A stretch of 13,017 bases of DNA. Origin: Deltaproteobacteria bacterium (lineage in GTDB: Bacteria; Desulfobacterota; Desulfobacteria; Desulfobacterales; Desulfatirhabdiaceae). This document shows positions 1 to 6,341 of the stretch, in pieces (position 1 is the first letter of the stretch; every line of letters starts with the position of its first letter). The position numbers and the translations under genes were made by a program. The DNA lies in NCBI GenBank assembly GCA_021778975.1, contig JAJYBO010000056.1, positions 1 through 13,017 on the forward strand, read 5' to 3'. Under the pieces are notes generated by a model. It made no database searches. It was not told where the DNA came from and saw only the letters and a program-made list of their open reading frames with translations.

Positions 1-1503
1 CAGACGGGAACATCAGGTTATTCGGTTATTCAATCACCAGATGGGAATACTTCCACGGCATCTACAGGCAGCTATACGAATAATGGCGATGGTACGGTGA
101 CAGATACATCTACTGGGCTGATGTGGCAACAGGCTGCATCGAACAGTATCATGACGTGGAAAAGTGCATTATCGTACTGTGTGAATCTATCTTTGGCTGG
201 TTATACGGACTGGCGGCTTCCAAACATCAAAGAAATTCAAAGTGTAGTGGATTTCAGCCGCAACAATCCAAGTATCGATAGTGTCTTTTCGAATATTGCC
301 TCATCCGATTACTGGGCTTCCACTACCGACGTAGGCACCACGGTCAATGCCTGGGGGGTCAATTTCTCATACGGGAACAGCGACAGCTACTATAAAGGCA
401 ACTTCCACTATGTTCTCGCCGTGCGTGTGGTATTGAACAATTTGGTTATTTCTCAGACCCCAATCACCGGAACGGCAGGAACCGTGTTCACGCAAACCGG
501 CCAGCATTTTACGCCCAACAGCACGGCTACTCTGCATCTCAAAAAGCCGGATGGCGCGGAAGACGCCACCCGCTCACAGGCCATTGACGGCAGCGGCAAT
601 TTCAGCACCACCTACACCGTACCCTCCGGCAGTGCGGCAGGCACATACACATGGTGGGCTGTTGACGGCACAACAGGCAGTGTGAGCAACCAGTTTCAAT
701 ACACCATCACCGTCGCCGCTTCCGGCAAAATTGCGGAAATTGTCGGCAACTGGAGCAGCGGTATTTACTACTGGAATCCCGCTGCATCGAAATTTACACA
801 GATGTTCAATCAAAACCCATCCGGAGACATCGCTGCCGGCGATTTCAACGGAGACGGTAAGGCCGACATCGCTGCCTGCTGGGGGTCATCCGGCCTGTGG
901 TGGCAGAACGGCGCCACTCTGGGCTGGATAAAAGTAACGGACTATGCCCCCTACAAATTAACGGCAGGTGATGTGACCGGTGAAGGCCATGCCGAAATCA
1001 TCGGCAACTGGGATACCGGCATTTTTTACTGGAACACCGTTACCTCCAAATGGACGCAGTTGTACAACGGCTGCCCATCCGGAGACATTGCGGCGGGTGA
1101 TTTCAACGGAGACGGCAAAGCCGACATTGCCGCATGCTGGAATTCATATGGCCTGTACTGGCTGAATACCGCCACTTCTCAATGGACACAGGTAACCAAT
1201 ACCGCTCCTTACCGGGTAACGGCGGGTGATGTGACCGGCGAAGGCCATGCCGAGATCATCGGCAACTGGGACACCGGCATTTTTTACTGGAACACCGCTA
1301 CCTCTCAATGGACGCGATTGTATAACGGCTGCCCGACCGGAGACATCGCCGCCGGTGATTTCAACGGAGACGGCAAAGCGGATATTGCCGCCTGCTGGAA
1401 TTCATACGGCCTGTACTGGCTGAATACCGCCACTTCCCAATGGACACAGATAACCAATACAGCCCCTACCAGTCTGACAGCCGGCGACGTTACCGGCAAC
1501 TGA
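1..1503 (+). CDS. DUF1566 / Ig-like / FG-GAP repeat protein, 5' end outside the window
   Basis: The frame is open from base 1 and ends with TGA at 1501-1503, giving 500 visible residues; the true start lies upstream. A DUF1566 (Lcl-like, C-type-lectin-like fold) domain spans about residues 27-144, with the family signatures NGDGTVTDTSTGLMW, YTDWRLPNIKEI, YWAST and a closing AVRV. An Ig-like/Big-type segment follows (about 150-237). Residues about 238-500 form a repeat region with DFNGDGKADI motifs, whose Asp-rich loops are typical of calcium-binding FG-GAP/VCBS blades. The aspartate opening this motif or its DVTGEGH counterpart recurs exactly every 129 nt, at 841, 970, 1099, 1228, 1357 and 1486. 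Such architectures are usually secreted or cell-surface binding proteins; the signal peptide would be in the missing part. Ligand and function are unknown. No membrane anchor or sorting domain is seen at the C-terminus. The domain calls are firm; the cellular role is inference. Confidence 0.85.
   Translation, partial: QTGTSGYSVIQSPDGNTSTASTGSYTNNGDGTVTDTSTGLMWQQAASNSIMTWKSALSYCVNLSLAGYTDWRLPNIKEIQSVVDFSRNNPSIDSVFSNIASSDYWASTTDVGTTVNAWGVNFSYGNSDSYYKGNFHYVLAVRVVLNNLVISQTPITGTAGTVFTQTGQHFTPNSTATLHLKKPDGAEDATRSQAIDGSGNFSTTYTVPSGSAAGTYTWWAVDGTTGSVSNQFQYTITVAASGKIAEIVGNWSSGIYYWNPAASKFTQMFNQNPSGDIAAGDFNGDGKADIAACWGSSGLWWQNGATLGWIKVTDYAPYKLTAGDVTGEGHAEIIGNWDTGIFYWNTVTSKWTQLYNGCPSGDIAAGDFNGDGKADIAACWNSYGLYWLNTATSQWTQVTNTAPYRVTAGDVTGEGHAEIIGNWDTGIFYWNTATSQWTRLYNGCPTGDIAAGDFNGDGKADIAACWNSYGLYWLNTATSQWTQITNTAPTSLTAGDVTGN
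349..432 (+). other. Candidate hypervariable segment of the DUF1566 domain (DGR variable-region-like)
   Basis: This segment closes the DUF1566 domain (AWGVNF through AVRVV). In codons 376-411 (NSDSYYKGNFHY), eleven of twelve are of the form NNC or NNT, including Ser as AGC, Gly as GGC, Phe as TTC and His as CAC. Each could be derived from AAC or AAT by changing only adenines. That is the pattern left by adenine-specific mutagenesis in diversity-generating retroelements, and Lcl/DUF1566 domains are known DGR targets. No reverse transcriptase, template repeat or IMH can be identified here, so this is a hypothesis based on codon pattern and domain type. Confidence 0.4.
711..1484 (+). repeat. Three tandem 258-bp units, each two 129-bp half-units, within the FG-GAP coding region
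   Basis: Units run roughly 711-968, 969-1226 and 1227-1484. The period is exactly 258 bp (86 codons): for example the Ala codon of the AEI(I/V)GNW motif is at 733, 991 and 1249. Each unit holds two 43-codon half-repeats, one with DFNGDGKADIAACW and one with DVTGEGHAEIIGNW. Units 2 and 3 are nearly identical in DNA, with mostly single-base differences, while unit 1 is more diverged. This suggests a recent duplication or ongoing gene conversion. The array stops at 1503, just after a partial next half-unit (TAGDVTGN). Confidence 0.9.
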
Positions 1504-1563
1504 TAACACTTCCCCGGTCATAACCGGCGTTTGCTCTCCTTACGGCAGGATCGGGTAGCTTTG

Positions 1564-1608
1564 TTCTGGCGCATGGATTTCCACGAAGTGGGAATCCATG
1601 CGCCAGAA
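1564..1608. repeat. 21-bp inverted repeat with a 3-nt loop (dispersed palindromic repeat or terminator)
   Basis: The arms are 1564-1584 and 1588-1608, complementary over 21 bp with a single G-U wobble, around the loop GAA. The core (GGATTTCCAC gaa GTGGGAATCC) resembles the dRS3/REP-like palindromes with ATTCCC and GGGAAT half-sites that are scattered between genes in many proteobacterial genomes. It starts 61 nt after the stop of the upstream gene, so it could also stop or stabilise that transcript. It lacks a T-run on either strand, so it is not a canonical intrinsic terminator. Confidence 0.65.
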
Positions 1609-1853
1609 AAGCATCTTCCTGACCCGGTGATTTTTGCGGTGTCTTGTTGATATCCGCCCCCGTAATACACTTTAAGCGATTATCAACTGCATTTTCCTTC
1701 TGAACAGATCCTGAAAACAGATTGGGAGAAATTTTTGAAAATTCGTTCGACTTTTTACGAAGCCGTCAACATTGCAGAAAATTTCCGTGTTTTTTCAGGA
1801 AATGACGTCAACGGATTGTAGCTAATTCCTGCCTGATTTTATGTTCTAAATTT

Positions 1854-1882
1854 TTGCTTGCCAGAATCCGCTGCTATATGAT
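1854..1882 (+). promoter_or_regulatory. Predicted sigma70 promoter of the aap operon
   Basis: TTGCTT (1854-1859) and TATGAT (1877-1882) are separated by 17 nt, close to the TTGACA/TATAAT consensus at optimal spacing. Transcription would begin near 1889, leaving a leader of about 67 nt before the aapJ ATG. The prediction comes from the sequence only. Confidence 0.5.
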
Positions 1883-1956
1883 AACAGCGATAAACGATAC
1901 AGAAAGATCAATTCACTGAAGCAGGTTCATATTCACAATCAGCAAGGGAGGCGCGT

Positions 1957-2976
1957 ATGAGGTCACGAAGGCTTTGGGTATGGATGTCGGTTGCCGTTAT
2001 TTTACTGGGTGCAGGCGTTGCAACCGCCGGAACGTTGAGTGATGTCAGAGCCAAGGGATTCGTTCAGGTTGGTGTCAACGGGCAGTTGGCTGGTTTTGGT
2101 ATTCCAGACGAAAAAGGAGAGTGGAAAGGGCTGGATGTGGATACCGGGCGCGCCATTGCCGCCGCTGTTTTTGGCGACGCCAAAAAAATCAAGTTTGTAC
2201 CATTGACCGCGGTACAGCGATTTACGGCCCTGCAATCCGGCGAAATAGATGTCCTTTGCCGTAACGCAACCTGGACGCTCAGTCGAGACACCGCCCTGGG
2301 GCTTAGTTTCGTTCAGGTAAATTACTACGATGGACAGGGGTTTATGGTTCCCAAAAAACTCAATATCAAGAGCGCCAAACAACTCGATGGCGCTACGGTA
2401 TGCGTACTTCCCGGAACCACCACGGAACAGAATGTGGCGGACTATTTCAGAACCCATAACATGAAAATGAAACCCGTTGTCATCGAAAACAATACCGAAC
2501 TGAACAAAGCCTTTTTTTCGGGGCGTTGTGACTGTTTGACATCCGATGCGTCGCAACTGGCGGGCGCCCGATCCGTAGCGCCCAACCCGCAGGATTACAT
2601 CATCCTTCCGGAAATTATTTCCAAAGAGCCTCTGGCGCCGGCGGTGCGACATGGAGATGACCAGTGGAAAGATATTGTCAATTTTTCCGTGCTGGCCATG
2701 ATCGAAGCCGAAGAACTTGGCATTACATCCAAAAATGTGGATGAGATGCTGAAAAGCACCAACCCGTCGGTGCAGCGTTTTCTGGGGGTGGTTCCCGGAA
2801 ACGGTAAAGACCTGGGGGTAGATGAAAAATTCGCTTATAACATCGTCAAGCAGGTGGGCAATTATGGCGAAGTGTTTGAACGCAATGTCGGCGCCAAAAC
2901 GCCGCTGGCCCTGGAACGCGGTCTGAACGCTCTTTGGACGCACGGCGGTCTGATGTACGCTCCGCCCTTCAAATAG
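1957..2976 (+). CDS. aapJ: General L-amino acid ABC transporter, periplasmic binding protein AapJ
   Basis: AapJ binds polar amino acids in the periplasm and delivers them to the AapQM channel. The 339 residues match the family's usual size of about 340. The N-terminus has an Arg-rich start, a hydrophobic core and an ATA|GT cleavage site, so cleavage is likely after residue 24. The mature protein shows family hallmarks: VGVNGQLAGFGIPDEKGEWKG, DVDTGRAIAAAVFGD, FVPLTAVQRFTALQSGEIDVL, RNATWTLSRDTALG and YYDGQGFMVP. The start is well supported, because GGGAGG lies 5 nt before the ATG and this Met gives the signal peptide. It is the first gene of the operon, 126 nt before aapQ with a stem-loop between them, consistent with higher expression of the binding protein than of the membrane subunits. 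The exact substrate range cannot be read from sequence; family members take up Glu, Asp, Gln and other L-amino acids. Confidence 0.93.
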   Translation: MRSRRLWVWMSVAVILLGAGVATAGTLSDVRAKGFVQVGVNGQLAGFGIPDEKGEWKGLDVDTGRAIAAAVFGDAKKIKFVPLTAVQRFTALQSGEIDVLCRNATWTLSRDTALGLSFVQVNYYDGQGFMVPKKLNIKSAKQLDGATVCVLPGTTTEQNVADYFRTHNMKMKPVVIENNTELNKAFFSGRCDCLTSDASQLAGARSVAPNPQDYIILPEIISKEPLAPAVRHGDDQWKDIVNFSVLAMIEAEELGITSKNVDEMLKSTNPSVQRFLGVVPGNGKDLGVDEKFAYNIVKQVGNYGEVFERNVGAKTPLALERGLNALWTHGGLMYAPPFK

Positions 2977-3006
2977 ACCTGCCCTGAAAACAGTCTGGTA
3001 TGTATC

Positions 3007-3053
3007 ATCCTTACCCGGGCCTGTTCCGTCCGAAGGCAGACACGGGTAAGGAT
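3007..3053 (+). promoter_or_regulatory. Intercistronic stem-loop between aapJ and aapQ
   Basis: A perfect 11-bp inverted repeat has arms 3007-3017 (ATCCTTACCCG) and 3043-3053 (CGGGTAAGGAT). Its 25-nt loop can form a smaller hairpin of its own (gcct 3019-3022 with aggc 3034-3037). No T-run follows, so full termination is unlikely. Structures in this position after binding-protein genes of ABC operons are known to protect the upstream mRNA from 3' exonucleases or to attenuate read-through, and I infer the same role here. Confidence 0.6.
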
Positions 3054-3102
3054 ACCGAGTTTATCACTTACAATCTTCACCGCAATCTGGTATATACCAT
3101 CT

Positions 3103-4299
3103 ATGCACTCCGATATCTCATCATCTCCATCTGGCGCTCCGGAACGCGTATCGTCATTCTGGGATGATCCCGCCAAAAGGTCTCTGGTGTATCAACTCAT
3201 CACATTGATGGTCGTGGGTTTCATCGGTTATTACCTGTTTTCCAATACCATCAAAAACCTGCATCGTCAGTCCATCGCTACGGGGTTTCATTTTTTGGGA
3301 AAGGAAGCCTCTTTTGAAATCGGAGAGTCGCTGATCGGTTATTCGGCAGCCAGTTCCTACGCCAGAGCCTTGTGTGTCGGTATCCTGAACACGCTCAAGG
3401 TCGCCTTTATCGGAACCGCGCTTACCCTTTTTCTGGGAACACTGATTGGCGTCGCCAGGTTATCCACAAACTGGCTGGTCTCACGGCTGGCCGCTGTTTA
3501 TATCGAAATTTTCCAGGATGTTCCGGTATTGCTTCAACTGTTTTTCTGGTACGCTGTGTTTAACGATTCGCTCCCCGCACCCCGTCAGGCGCTACATCCG
3601 ATTCCCGGGGTATTTCTCAGCAACCGGGGGCTTGTTTTTGGCGTTTTGGCCCATAATCCGGTGTATGTGTATATGGGCGGCGCCTTTCTGACAGCCTGCG
3701 CCGGTGTGTATTGTCTCAGATGGTGGGCCGGAAAACGCCAGGATAAAACCGGAAAGACATTCCCGTTGTTGCGTTCGGGCGCCGGGATATTGCTGGGGCT
3801 TCCCCTGTTTGTCTGGTTGTGCGGCGGCGCTCCGATCGCCATGAATGTACCGCACCTTGCGGGGTTCAACTTCTCAGGAGGCGTTACGGTCAGCCCGGAA
3901 TTTACCGCCCTGCTGTTGGGGCTGGTGCTATATACGGCTGCCTTTGTGGCTGAAATCGTTCGGTCGGGCATTCAGGCCGTCAGCAAGGGGCAAAAAGAGG
4001 CGGCCATGTCGCTGGGCCTCAAACCCTGGCAGACCTTGAATCTGGTTATTCTGCCGCAGTCACTTCGCATCATCATCCCCCCGGTAACCAGCCAGATGCT
4101 GAACCTTACCAAAAACAGTTCTCTTGCGGTGGCCATTGGCTTTCCCGATTTCGTTTCCGTGGTCAACACGACGATCAATCAGACAGGGCAGGCCATTGAA
4201 GGCGTCGCGATGATTATGACGGTTTATCTGGTTTTCAGTCTTCTGACATCTGCTTTTATGAACTGGTATAACGGAAAAATAGCCCTGGTTGAACGATGA
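3103..4299 (+). CDS. aapQ: General L-amino acid ABC transporter, permease AapQ
   Basis: AapQ is one of the two inner-membrane permeases forming the transport channel. At 398 residues it has the length of AapQ, longer than a simple HisM/GlnP-type permease. The first membrane segment is about residues 28-46. The family block RQSIATGFHFLGKEASFEIGESLI follows, then the MetI-like core beginning near residue 90 (ALCVGILNTLKVAFIGTALTLFLGTLIG). An insertion of roughly 100 residues (about 156-265) with two further hydrophobic stretches splits the core, as is typical of this subfamily. The EAA loop that contacts the ATPase is E299-A300-A301 with G305 and a downstream LPQSLRIIIPP. The ATG at 3103 has no obvious Shine-Dalgarno sequence, so the start is less certain than in aapJ; the next in-frame Met falls inside the first membrane segment. 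The gap to aapM is 18 nt. Confidence 0.92.
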   Translation: MHSDISSSPSGAPERVSSFWDDPAKRSLVYQLITLMVVGFIGYYLFSNTIKNLHRQSIATGFHFLGKEASFEIGESLIGYSAASSYARALCVGILNTLKVAFIGTALTLFLGTLIGVARLSTNWLVSRLAAVYIEIFQDVPVLLQLFFWYAVFNDSLPAPRQALHPIPGVFLSNRGLVFGVLAHNPVYVYMGGAFLTACAGVYCLRWWAGKRQDKTGKTFPLLRSGAGILLGLPLFVWLCGGAPIAMNVPHLAGFNFSGGVTVSPEFTALLLGLVLYTAAFVAEIVRSGIQAVSKGQKEAAMSLGLKPWQTLNLVILPQSLRIIIPPVTSQMLNLTKNSSLAVAIGFPDFVSVVNTTINQTGQAIEGVAMIMTVYLVFSLLTSAFMNWYNGKIALVER

Positions 4300-4317
4300 C
4301 AAATTCCAAATGCCAAA

Positions 4318-5406
4318 ATGGATGATCTGATGAAAGAAACGACGATGGATGATATCGCTCCCCCGCTTACCCGCGTCGGTATCATTGGATGGATAAGGAT
4401 GAATCTGTTCAATGGGGTGTTCAATTCCCTGCTGACAATCGTTATCGTGCTGTTTCTCTGGTATGTGGGGCCGCCGTTGATTCGCTGGCTTTTTGTCAAC
4501 AGCCTGTGGGGTTCTACATCGGTCGCCTGCCGAAATGCCGCCGGCGCATGCTGGTCCGTTATTTCTGCAAATTACCGGTTTATTTTGTTTGGATTTTACC
4601 CGTATGACCTTCAGTGGCGGCCATCTACCGCAATGCTGGTACTGGTATGCCTTCTTCTGATCAGCCGGAACCGCCGTCTCTGGAAAAAATGGCTTCTTTA
4701 TGCCTGGGGTGCCGGGCTGTGCTGCATGGCGGTGCTGATGCAGGGAGGCGTTCTGGGGTTGACGCCGGTTGAAAGCACCCAGTGGGGAGGATTGCCACTG
4801 ACCCTGCTTCTGGCGATATTTGGCCTTGCCGCCGCCTATCCGCTGGGGGTGCTTCTGGCGTTGGGACGCAGATCCAAAATGCCGGCCATCAAAATCCTCA
4901 GTATCGTTTATATCGAACTCATACGCGGTATCCCCCTGATCAGTATGCTCTTTATGTCGGCGATCATCTTCCCGCTGTTTTTGCCGGAAGGTGTGACCAT
5001 CAACAAAATCCTGAGGGCGCAGGTGGCCATCATCATGTTTACCGCCGCCTATATCGCCGAAGTGGTGCGGGGAGGGCTTCAGGCCATTCCCAAAGGACAA
5101 TACGAGGCTGCCGAAACGCTTGGTCTCAACTATGTCCAGACCATGAGACTGATCGTGCTGCCGCAGGCCCTTAAAATCGTCATTCCACCGTCTGTCAGCA
5201 TCCTGATTTCCGCCTTCAAGGATACGTCGCTGGTGGTTATTATCGGTTTGTACGATATTCTCAAGACCACACAGTCCGTACTGGCCAATCCGGAGTGGAT
5301 GGGGTTTTCCAGCGAAGCCTTTATTTTTCTGGCCTGTATATATTTTGTTTGCTGTTACACCATGTCCAATTACAGCAGACGACTGGAACGCGAACTGGGG
5401 GTTTAG
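4318..5406 (+). CDS. aapM: General L-amino acid ABC transporter, permease AapM
   Basis: This is the second permease subunit, pairing with AapQ in the inner membrane. It has 362 residues, slightly shorter than the roughly 385 I recall for rhizobial AapM. An N-terminal membrane segment (about 32-50) is followed by a soluble part containing the conserved WGGLPLTLLL block (156-165). The MetI-like core carries YIELIRGIPLISMLFMSAIIFPLFLP and then the EAA loop at E263-A264-A265, ending in LPQALKIVIPP. The C-terminus YSRRLERELGV is typical of the family. Start choice is ambiguous: ATGs at 4318, 4330 and 4345 are all in frame and none has a strong ribosome binding site, so up to nine residues could be absent. 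Coupled translation from aapQ, which ends 18 nt upstream, is plausible. Confidence 0.92.
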   Translation: MDDLMKETTMDDIAPPLTRVGIIGWIRMNLFNGVFNSLLTIVIVLFLWYVGPPLIRWLFVNSLWGSTSVACRNAAGACWSVISANYRFILFGFYPYDLQWRPSTAMLVLVCLLLISRNRRLWKKWLLYAWGAGLCCMAVLMQGGVLGLTPVESTQWGGLPLTLLLAIFGLAAAYPLGVLLALGRRSKMPAIKILSIVYIELIRGIPLISMLFMSAIIFPLFLPEGVTINKILRAQVAIIMFTAAYIAEVVRGGLQAIPKGQYEAAETLGLNYVQTMRLIVLPQALKIVIPPSVSILISAFKDTSLVVIIGLYDILKTTQSVLANPEWMGFSSEAFIFLACIYFVCCYTMSNYSRRLERELGV

Positions 5407-5480
5407 ACGGACAAGAGGCGTCCTGATCATCGCCGTGTTGGTGAACAAGAGGGACAGCGGCATTTTATTATGGAGATTTC

Positions 5481-6254
5481 ATGGATTCACATATAGCGTC
5501 ACAACCAGAGGTTTCCGAGTCCGATGTTGTGATTGAATTTACCGATGTCCACAAGTGGTACGGCGATTTTCATGTACTCAGAGGGATCAACCTAAAGATT
5601 CACAGGGGAGAGCGGATCGTGATTTGCGGCCCGTCGGGATCCGGAAAGTCCACCTTGATCCGCTGCATCAACCGGCTTGAAGAACACCAGCGCGGGCGGA
5701 TTGTCGTGAGTGGAACCGAACTAACCAATAATATCAAGAATATAGAAAAAATAAGAGCGGAAGTCGGCATGGTTTTTCAGCACTTTAATTTGTTTCCGCA
5801 TTTGACGATTCTTGAAAATTTGACGTTAGGTCCTGTGTGGGTGCGAAAAATTCCTCGATCCGAAGCCGAAAAAACCGCCATGTATTATCTGGAAAAGGTA
5901 CGCATCGCTGAACAGGCTCGAAAGTATCCGGGGCAGCTTTCAGGGGGGCAGCAGCAGCGTGTCGCCATCGCCCGGAGTCTGTGTATGAAGCCGGACATCA
6001 TGCTTTTCGATGAACCGACATCCGCATTGGATCCGGAAATGGTCAAGGAAGTTCTGGATGTCATGATTCGTCTTGCCCAGGAAGGCATGACCATGATCGT
6101 AGTATCTCACGAAATGGGATTTGCCAAAAGCGTGGCCCACCGGGTGCTTTTTATGGATTTTGGGCGGATTGTCGAATCCAATACCCCTGGCGAATTTTTC
6201 GACCATCCGCAACATGAGAGAACCAGATTGTTTCTCAGCCAGATATTACACTGA
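5481..6254 (+). CDS. aapP: General L-amino acid ABC transporter, ATP-binding protein AapP
   Basis: AapP is the cytoplasmic ATPase driving the AapJQM importer. Its 257 residues equal the usual AapP length. All nucleotide-binding motifs are intact: Walker A GPSGSGKST (50-58), Q-loop Q100 in VFQHFNLFPHLT, signature LSGGQQQR (153-160), Walker B IMLFDEP (173-179) with SALD after it, and switch His210 in VVSHE. These features place it in the PAAT (polar amino-acid transporter) ATPase group. The start at 5481 is supported by GGAG five nucleotides upstream. The ATG at 5470 is out of frame and stops after eight codons. The gene lies 74 nt after aapM. The NorD-like gene follows after 87 nt with no clear terminator between them. 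Confidence 0.95.
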   Translation: MDSHIASQPEVSESDVVIEFTDVHKWYGDFHVLRGINLKIHRGERIVICGPSGSGKSTLIRCINRLEEHQRGRIVVSGTELTNNIKNIEKIRAEVGMVFQHFNLFPHLTILENLTLGPVWVRKIPRSEAEKTAMYYLEKVRIAEQARKYPGQLSGGQQQRVAIARSLCMKPDIMLFDEPTSALDPEMVKEVLDVMIRLAQEGMTMIVVSHEMGFAKSVAHRVLFMDFGRIVESNTPGEFFDHPQHERTRLFLSQILH

Positions 6255-6341
6255 TCTGTATGCGGCATGTATGGAAGAAAATGCTGATTGTCGGGGGCTG
6301 GAGAAAATGGTGGCGTTCATATTCAGTAATCAGGTATCGGC

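Larger units (their letters stand above)
1504..1956. other. Intergenic region between the surface protein gene and aapJ
   Basis: No credible gene is present in these 453 nt. From left to right it holds a small ccggt/accgg hairpin (1514-1527), a 21-bp hairpin (1564-1608) and an AT-rich stretch (about 1620-1850). The AT-rich stretch contains a 9-bp inverted repeat with arms 1709-1717 and 1792-1800, two GTCAAC copies (1765 and 1807), and the palindrome TGACGTCA at 1803-1810. A promoter-like pair (1854-1882) and the aapJ ribosome binding site follow. The AT-rich part is where transcription factors for the aap operon would be expected to bind. Confidence 0.6.

Noticed and set aside
711..1484. CRISPR-like array
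   Set aside because: The regular repeats are in-frame coding units of 129/258 bp with no spacers, explained by FG-GAP blades.
2002..2943. 313-codon open frame on the minus strand opposite aapJ
   Set aside because: It mirrors the aapJ codons, has no recognisable domain, and overlaps a convincing binding-protein gene over its whole length.
4060..5463. 467-codon open frame on the minus strand across aapQ/aapM
   Set aside because: It lies antisense to two well-supported permease genes. Its product is rich in Gln, His and Arg, with no recognisable domain.
6255..6341. Terminator or separate promoter between aapP and the NorD-like gene
   Set aside because: I found no GC-rich hairpin with a T-run and no good -35/-10 pair in these 87 nt.
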